Shown here: piece after piece, positions 57,127 through 64,000 of the stretch | How positions within the stretch are numbered: the first letter of the stretch is position 1 | How the letters are laid out: the number at the start of each line of letters is the position of its first letter | Origin: Gerris lacustris | Lineage: Eukaryota > Arthropoda > Insecta > Hemiptera > Gerridae | DNA length: 64,000 nucleotides | Direction of reading: 5' to 3' | Assembly (NCBI GenBank): GCA_951217055.1 | Contig: OX578279.1 | Span: 27,616,173-27,680,172 of the forward strand | Translations under genes and position numbers: made by a program | Notes under the pieces: model-generated | Told to the model about the DNA's origin: nothing | Seen by the model: the letters and a program-made list of their open reading frames with translations, nothing else | The model's database searches: none

Positions 57127-58522
57127 AGAGGAAAGATGTGACATTACTTTGATTTGTTGGAAATTAAAAGAACAAAAACCATTGTTCATATTGGACGTAT
57201 TATTATTATTTTTTTTTTTTAAAGTCATTTTTTATGTTCACTGTCAACTATGGGAGAAGCTACATTATACGAAACATGTTTAGATGTTGTGTAGAGCGGT
57301 AAGAAATCAATTTGTTGCCAGGGGATCAACGTATGAAAGGAGCTTTATAGGACAGGATGGTACGCGATAACCATTGTTATTAGATGATGGTGCAGGTGGC
57401 CAGTTTGTAGTTTGCAGACGTAGCTTTCATACGAGTCGGGGCACGGGGGAGATGTCGTGGGCTGGAAGGATCGTTACAGAAAGGGACTAGAGGTCCTGTG
57501 GGGAGAAGGGAAGTCTTGCTCGAGTCGCACAGGATTCAAAAGGATTAAGGAAGCTTTCGGTAGCCCTGTCACAACACGGCACCATGTTCTGACCCTAATC
57601 TCTCATAAACACGAGAACCGGCCCAAAGAAGACTCTTGCCTTCGGCTTCAACAACCTCCCGGTGAAAGATGGCGACTCGGGTGACGTCGACCTTAATATC
57701 AAACCCTTCATAATTATGAAGCTTCTCCCTAAACCTAAAAACTGCCCTCCTTCTCTTTAATCCTTTCTGATAAGTTTTTTCCTCCCCCGAGAGAAAAACT
57801 TTGCCATTTTAAGTCTTGGGAAGCAATTTTAAGAAGGATCCCGACCTCCTTATCATCCGGTTTGACGTCTATTAGCCGCTTACAAAACTTATTAAAACTA
57901 CACCGAAAAGAAAAATGAGAACGGGATATGCCCATTTTACGATTATTACGATCTGAAAAGGTAATCGATAAAACATTAACTTAAATGAGTGACAGTTATT
58001 GAGTATTATAGAGAAAAATATTAGTTATCAAAGACAATTAAAATCATATTAAAGTGGGAAGGCGGGTGTAATTGGGTGGTAGCTGATATAGGAATATAAA
58101 ATCTAAACTTGTTAAATAATTATTAACTCTAATATAAAATTATTAAAGAACATATTTCAACTTAGCCTTGAGTTATTATAGTATATTATAGTTATATTCT
58201 TACACAACCATTTGATATTTAGAAAAAGAAAAGAAATATTCGACTTTTTGGAGTTCGTTAAAGAAACCTATCAGAGAAATATCTCAGAAAATATTAAAGG
58301 AGGATTAAGTTAGAAAGTAAATATTATCCCTAACATAATTTGTTGAATAATAATGCTCAATTTTAGGGCTGGTGTGGTTAAGGTTCCTCATCAGGGATGA
58401 CGCAATTATGCGACGGTTCATAAAACTACAAGAAGGATGTGATAATAGTGAGGCATATAATATTAGAACAAGGAAGACATCCTAGTTATATTTTCGCCAA
58501 AGGAATTAAGCAACAAATTTAT
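57127..58522. other. Non-coding stretch
   Basis: Bases 57240-57760 are G+C-richer than average with short frames (57457-57684) lacking known motifs. The rest is AT-rich. No gene supported. Confidence 0.4.
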
Positions 58523-58523
58523 A

Positions 58524-59106
58524 CAGTAGTCTCTTGCATTTGAAGTGACTATATCCGGATCACCGAAAGTCTGGATTTAACAGAATTAGTTTTAAAATCT
58601 CTGTGAAACAAGTTTTTATTGAGTAAAACTATTAAAACTGATATTTTTATCATAAAAATGATAATTTATCACTTAATTGTCTCATTTTATGTCCGGTTTT
58701 TAACCCTAAAACTTGATTTAAGATAAACAAATTATCATCTTATTTATAAAATAGTCTGCAAATTAGTGTGGCATATAATAGCTCACGTCCTATTTCATAT
58801 ACTTTAATGATATTATGCTTTTACAACCTATTCATGTCATATTTATTTAATTTTCCCCCGTTTCTTTTTAAATCTGTACGGAACCAAAAAAGTTTCCTTG
58901 CTTTTTTAACGGATTTCTTTCCAGGAATTAAAGAAATCAAAGAATTTTGTTCTTCAGAACGATCACATCGCTTCCTTTACCTTCGGTAAGTTCGAAAGCA
59001 AATATTCAAAGTTTATTGATTATATGCTGCAAGAAAATTGTTACGGTCCATCCAGATTAACCAAAATGTCCGGACTAGCGGAGTCTGGATTAGCGAGACT
59101 CTCCTG
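58524..59106. mobile_element. pogo/Tigger-like element flanked by TA
   Basis: The left end is TA then CAGTAGTCTCTTGCATTTGA, with TATCCGGATCACCGAAAGTC. The right end, GTCTGGATTAGCGAGACTCT then CCTG and TA, is its degenerate inverted partner. TA flanks and ends of the CAGTAGTCTCTxG / TxTCCGGAT kind are typical of pogo/Tigger-type MITEs. The interior is largely replaced by a family-B fragment. Confidence 0.65.
58752..59003 (+). mobile_element. Family B element, internally deleted, nested
   Basis: Head GCAAATTAGTGTGGCATATA. After CCCCCGTTTCTTTTTAAATC the copy jumps to GAACCAAAAAAGTTTCCTTG and the tail TCACATCGCTTCCTTTACCT then TCGGTAAGTTCGAAAGC. The core and microsatellite are deleted. It sits inside the pogo-like element. 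Confidence 0.75.
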
Positions 59107-59109
59107 TAT

Positions 59110-59310
59110 TTAGATTTTTATGTGCATTAAAGGAAATGGGTGGACTGGAGGAAAAATTGTGGACAGCCAGACAGACGAAATTAAAAAATTGTCTGAAACT
59201 GATTTCTGACAGGGAATTTCTTGAAGTTGGAGACATAAAAATATTTCGTTCTTCAGAACGATTACAATGCTTCTGTTAGGTACCTTGGGTAATCTCGGAA
59301 GCAAAAAAGA
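59110..59310 (+). mobile_element. Family B tail fragment
   Basis: GACAGCCAGACAGACG, TCTGAAACTGATTTCTGACA, GGAGACATAAAAATATTTCG and the tail GCTTCTGTTAGGTACCTTGG with CTCGGAAGC. It is followed by a GAGAGAGGGGGGAGGGGG stretch. Confidence 0.72.
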
Positions 59311-59334
59311 GAGAGGGGGGAGGGGGAATTAAAT

Positions 59335-59445
59335 AAATTAGACAATAATGGGTTATAAAAGCATAACATCATTAGATATATGCTATAGAACGTGAGGAAG
59401 CACATGCGGAAACTATGTGCCATGACAATTGTCAGAAACCGTAGG
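59335..59445 (-). mobile_element. Family B head fragment, opposite orientation
   Basis: TTAGACAATAATGGGTTATA, AAAGCATAACATC, then ACGTGAGGAAGCACATGCGG and ACTATGTGCCATGACAATTG. This is the head half in reverse complement, next to a tail half in forward orientation. Confidence 0.65.
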
Positions 59446-59565
59446 TATAAAATTAAACTCGGTACTAAACTGTACTCGTATAATATTATTTTCTCGACTT
59501 CATAGAAATGAATGAGATAGTCTTTCTTTTATATTAATACAAAATAGTATACTCAATAATTTATT

Positions 59566-59635
<70 letters not shown>
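59566..59635. repeat. (TA)n microsatellite
   Basis: About 34 TA units. Confidence 0.96.
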
Positions 59636-59640
<5 letters not shown>

Positions 59641-60120
59641 ATTAATCCATATTTTTATTATTATGTTACGCTCATAATTTACCGAACTTTTTTTGTCTTT
59701 CTTGTCTCTACGTACCTGATTTTATAAACCGAATCACGTAATAATTATTAAACTCGTTTTAAATGTTATATTTGCCGGTCTGATAACATACTTATAAGGG
59801 ACGAATTGTTATCACTTCAAATTCTTAAGCATATCTGTGATGATTGTTAATAGTTTTTAATATCTTTTTTAATTATGTTATCTTTTGTATATTGTTGTTC
59901 CTGTTACTTGTTAGTATATGTATCATTCACCAGTACGCACGTAGGATAAAGGAAGTGCAATAATGTTTTTAGTAGACGACGGAATGTTAGAGTTCCTTTA
60001 TCATTTTTATCTGTATCAGAATTATGACCTCACTTACCTCAAGTGCGCAATTATAAGGTAATTTAACGTAATGTAACTTATCCTTCTGTAGTGTGTGATT
60101 ATATTCTTTATTGTAGTTAT
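59636..60120. other. AT-rich non-coding stretch
   Basis: No gene recognised. Confidence 0.4.
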
Positions 60121-60265
60121 AATGAGTAAATATACGCACATTTTTAGGCTTGAAAATGGCCGGCCAGGCCGAAACGTTGCCGAATGAAATGATTTGAAGT
60201 AATTATTTTCACGAACCCTTATAAGGATCCATTACTAGTCTATAAGATTACTACAGGGTACACCG
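60121..60265 (+). other. Penelope-like or ribozyme-like terminal scrap
   Basis: CTTGAAAATGGCCGGCCAGG followed by CCGAAACGTTGCC (60149-60181) has a self-complementary GGCC centre between TGAAAATG and CGAAACG. The same TGAARATG...CGAAACG frame occurs twice in the foldback at 39.5-40.3 kb. From memory, such motifs recur at the ends of Penelope-like retroelements, which can carry hammerhead ribozymes; this copy does not preserve the full core. Confidence 0.35.
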
Positions 60266-60727
60266 ACAACTAATTTTCATACATATATATACTATATTTG
60301 TATATATACTAAATAAAAAATAACAACCGTTTAGGAATAAATTATACCTGTGAGGTTTAATCTCGAAGAAAAGGAAAAAAGAAGGGAAATATTTAGCCCT
60401 TAGTCTAACGTCAATGGTATAATTAATAATGCTTGAGGATAATTAATAACGGGACCTGAGTGTGCTCTCGAGTTCTTTGGTTAAGAACAACTTCACAGAA
60501 TTCTGATTAAATTAATTAATATTTTACAAATTCATTTATTAAAGTGGCGGTGGGCGTAGAAAGTTAACACCTGCTTCTACTCTTCCCTTACTTCTCTCTA
60601 ATCGTTTTAACTTGTTATAAATTACAATTTATTCTTTTCAATAAGTACAACTAATCATCAAGTGTAAATACTTTCTTCAGTAATGTTACTTTTTTCTCTT
60701 CTTTTTATTATTATTATTATTTATTAA

Positions 60728-60841
60728 TTTGCTTCCGAGCTTACCGAAGGTAGCGGAAGCTATGTGATCGTTCTTATCACGTTACCTTCGGTAAGCTCGG
60801 TAGCAAAAATCAAAATAATTTTGACAGATTAAAAAAAAATC
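60728..60841 (-). mobile_element. Family B tail end, interrupted by family A
   Basis: In reverse orientation: tail hairpin GCTTCCGAGCTTACCGAAGG with TAGCGGAAGC (60731-60760). GTTACCTTCGGTAAGCTCGG then repeats part of the hairpin in the opposite sense. ATAATTTTGACAGATTAAAA leads into the family-A insertion. Confidence 0.72.
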
Positions 60842-61463
60842 GGTCCGAGACAACTCAGACAAACTTTCTCATATATGAGTTTATAATTACTTAGCCCAGT
60901 GTTTCCATTTATTAGTTTTCAAATGTACATTTAAATATTATTGAACATTTCATCAAAATTTATCATAAAAATAACTTCTCCTGGTCGGGGAATCGAACCC
61001 GGGCTCTCTCCGTCCGCGTTTTAAGCTAATATCTCAGGAACTAGATTTTTCCCGGGAAAACGGCTTATATCGTTGGATTCGTATTCAAATGGACTACATT
61101 TTAGAATTTTTTAATCAAAATCGTCGGAACCGTTTTCGAGAAATAATTTTTTTTCATGTTTTTTCAGAGTTTTTGGGGGGTAGCGCCCCCAAATTTAGAG
61201 CTAAAATTCATTTCTCGATTTCGCCTCGGGGTATGATTTTTCTGAACATGTATGCCAAATTTCATCAAAATCGGCCCAGTAGTTTGGGCTCCAGGCGTCT
61301 GCACAGACGACAGACAGACGACAGACGACAGACGACAGACAGACATTTTTTAAAAACCACTTTTTTGGACTCAGGGGACCTCAAAACGTGTAAATCCATC
61401 AAAATCTCAAAATCGAATTTTCGCGCCATCACAATACTTTCTCTTTATATGAGAAAGTAAAAA
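60842..61463 (+). mobile_element. Family A element, complete, inserted in family B
   Basis: All landmarks of the reference copy are present: GGTCCGAGACAACTCAGACA, CTTTCTCATATATGAG, GGGAATCGAACCCGGGCTCT, GGGTAGCGCCCCCAAATTTA, ATTTCATCAAAATCGGCCCA, a longer GACAGACGACAGACGACAG run (61304-61344), and the tail CTTTCTCTTTATATGAGAAA then GTAAAAA. The flanking family-B sequence resumes at once on the right, so the boundaries are fixed to within a few bases. Confidence 0.88.
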
Positions 61464-61580
61464 CGGGGGAAACAATAAAAAATTAGACAATAATGGCATG
61501 TAAAAGTATAAAATCAATCTAGTACGTGGATAGGATGCGAGGGAGCTATATGCCACACCAATTGGCAGTCTATTTTATGA
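61464..61580 (-). mobile_element. Family B head end, right of the family-A insertion
   Basis: CGGGGGAAACAATAAAAAAT, AATGGCATGTAAAAGTATAA, GATAGGATGCGAGGGAGCTA then TATGCCACACCAATTGGCAG. It continues the family-B copy broken at 60841. Confidence 0.78.
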
Positions 61581-61667
61581 AAGTAGAAATGCATTATTGA
61601 CAATCCTAAATCATATCAGTCGATGATTTTTATCATCAGATGATTGAAATACCTGAAAAGAAAGAGA

Positions 61668-62007
61668 GCTAAAAATTACAAGATAAAAAGAACTTTTTTT
61701 TATACTACGTTTTTAAATTTTCTGTAATAAATCATACATTTGAAACCCGTCAAAATGAAGATCGTAAATATGGGATATGTCAAAACAAATAAAATAACTT
61801 CCTATACAGCAAAATTTGCTGAAAACGAATTAAATTCTGCTGAAAGATGGCTAAATGTATTAAAATAATGCATTGTCATCGTGTTCTGAGCTATTCTAAA
61901 AGTTTCAAATGTCTAGCCACTCGGGAAGTTAGTTAAAAATAGATTACAAGATTTGTACTGGACAAACAAACAAACAAGAAAGCAAGCTAATAAAAACGTA
62001 GTAAAAA
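61668..62007 (+). mobile_element. Family C element, copy 3, internally deleted
   Basis: Head AGATAAAAAGAACTTTTTTT then TACTACGTTTTTAAATTTTC. It jumps to AATCATACATTTGAAACCCG and continues to the tail GCAAGCTAATAAAAACGTAG. TACTACGTTTTTA (61703) and TAAAAACGTAGTA (61991) are exact inverted partners. Confidence 0.82.
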
Positions 62008-62072
62008 ATGAAAGCTGCTTAAATTTCAAATTATTTATTTAACTTATTATTTATGAAATTGTGAATTTGTAG

Positions 62073-62405
62073 TTACGGGGTGAGCTGACGGTCATCCGGA
62101 AAGTAACTTAAGTTTGCGCTTGATGTGGAAAGTAGTGGCGGTAGCTCCACTAAACCTGTCCAGACTTGTGCATTAACTCTGTAAACCGTGCTTGTAGGAA
62201 AGTCTTGCGTTTCTGACAGCAAAACAGATTCCAGTGATTGAGATTCATCGAGAACTTGGAAATTTTTTAAACGAAAGTGGTGTATGTCACATGAGTTTGT
62301 TGATGTCAGAATCCTAACAACAACGCGTACTTCGCACTTGGCGGGATTTTCAATCGTAACTCTAATTTTGGAAAGCAACAGCAGGCGAACGAACGATCTC
62401 ATCAC
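62073..62405 (-). pseudogene. Possible mariner-like transposase N-terminal fragment
   Basis: A 110-codon frame with balanced codon use, unlike its AT-rich neighbours. Residues about 18-40 read TIENPAKCEVRVVVRILTST then NSCDIH. This recalls the start of mariner-type transposases (N-P-A-x-C-E-V-R-x-V-I-R-F-L then E-I-H). The remainder, with FQVLDESQSL, VYRVNAQVWTGLVELPPLLS and LSYFPDDRQLTP, matches nothing I know. It could be a transposase fragment, a fusion product, or part of a host exon. Confidence 0.4.
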
Positions 62406-63337
62406 CTTCCTAGTAGCGCGGCAGGATCCACACTAGTTAGTGCACAAGTCTGTACAGGAATGGTGCCACTAGTTCTCTCGCCAAGCGTTTCTGGAAGTTT
62501 CCGCATGGAGACGGAGACCCTCGTATAAATTAAACTATTAAATGTCATTATCTGAAATAAATGCTCCCCCACTTTCATCCTTCCTTCTCATTAAATATTC
62601 TTGAATAAGAACATGATTGTTAAATCTCAATAAAATTATGGTATACCTAATTTAGTAGGTTGAGAGGGAGCCGCGGGCCAAAGTAAGCCAGCTTGTACTT
62701 ACCATGTATGCGCTAGAAGATTATAATAGGTATTAAAAATAAATAAAATAATCTCTACATCCCTCCCTCTCTTCTTCTTAACTTAGGGGAAGTTACCAAG
62801 TCGTTAAATATTCGTTTAGAACGAGCGGCAGATTTTGAAGAGGTTCAGATTCAACCCCGGTAAACTCCAAGATGAGATCCGGCCGGAGGATTTGATAACT
62901 GGATTTACTTAGAAGGGTACAAGGCAAGACGAGGAAGGGGGCATCAATAATTACATCTGCCAATGACTGGGGCCGTAGCTTCAGCCTACAGTCGCCAATC
63001 GTGGATTCATTAAAGCGGTTATTTTTAATGAGGTAATATGATTTGGATGAGGTATAGAGGGGGTTTGTAATGCAGGCTAGCAGCTTAACATGTACAGAGA
63101 GAGATTACCTCCCCCAAATCCCCAGTTGTAAATCCAGCCCACCCTCACCCACATTATATCAAATCTCTTACATACAGACACTTCATCCTAGATAATTACC
63201 AATATTTCAAAAAACCCTCTCCATGACAGTGTAAGCATAGATAAAACAGAGACCATAATCATAAGCGATACTCTAAATCGTTATATCATTCACATTTTTA
63301 AATCATACTCTGCAAACATAATTATTTTATATTTAAA
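62406..63337. other. Non-coding stretch
   Basis: Moderate G+C around 62640-63020, with no credible gene or repeat family. Confidence 0.4.

Positions 63338-64000
<663 letters not shown>

Noticed and set aside
61089..61460. 123-codon frame in family A
   Set aside because: It lies wholly within a non-coding repeat. The same residues (HFLKTTFLDSGDLKTCKSIK) appear wherever the repeat occurs, with breaks in other copies.

Overview
This is a non-coding, strongly A+T-rich stretch of an animal nuclear genome, most likely an insect or another arthropod. The evidence is the RTE-type and Jockey-type LINE fragments, abundant short non-autonomous DNA elements, long (TA)n, poly-A and poly-C tracts, and no operons, ribosome binding sites or host gene with exons that I can support. 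The species cannot be named from the sequence. Almost every long reading frame is transposon-derived or a microsatellite artefact.

Layout. 1-7.5 kb: fragments of repeat families called here A, B and D, a foldback pair (2510-3290), hAT-like ends with homopolymer C tracts, and AT-rich filler. 7.57-10.04 kb: an RTE-type LINE insertion bounded by a perfect 14-bp target-site duplication. Its 5' part is inverted relative to its 3' part, as expected of twin priming. 10.1-21 kb: small hairpins, a complete family-D element, a tRNA-derived SINE, and family-A copies, one carrying a nested MITE. 21.6-24.9 kb: a graveyard of two coding families, a widespread insect transposon protein (two fragments in opposite orientation) and LINE reverse-transcriptase relics. 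25.1-25.3 kb: a perfect 63-bp-arm inverted repeat. 26.53-30.52 kb: a roughly 4-kb near-palindromic element ending in CAGGGTGGTCC, each arm holding a decayed copy of the same nuclease-like gene. 30.6-32.5 kb: a tRNA-like relic, a 119-bp tandem array, two more hairpins and (TA)n arrays. 33-48.5 kb: family B and C copies, a 1.7-kb composite foldback (38.5-40.3 kb), and CCACCTC-type minisatellites. 49-53 kb: a 5'-truncated Jockey-type LINE, a family-A copy, and two MITE/foldback elements. 53.86-56.31 kb: a non-autonomous hAT element with 8-bp target duplication that itself holds a family-A copy and a second hAT MITE with its own 8-bp duplication. 57-62 kb: family C, a pogo/Tigger-like element, and a family-A copy inserted in a family-B copy. 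63.3-64.0 kb: a direct duplication separated by a long (AAAT)n array and running off the window.

How the pieces relate. Families A, B and D share one plan: a head without a full terminal inverted repeat, a core phrase like CAAAATCGG(C/T)CCAGTAG, a (GACA)n-type microsatellite, and a hairpin at the tail. This is the plan of Helentron-associated (DINE-1-like) elements, so I suggest these families are rolling-circle non-autonomous elements. Nesting gives a relative chronology: A into B, A into hAT, hAT MITE into hAT, B into pogo. The most unusual objects are the 4-kb palindrome with a gene fragment in both arms, the twin-primed LINE, and several perfect long hairpins that would form double-stranded RNA if transcribed.
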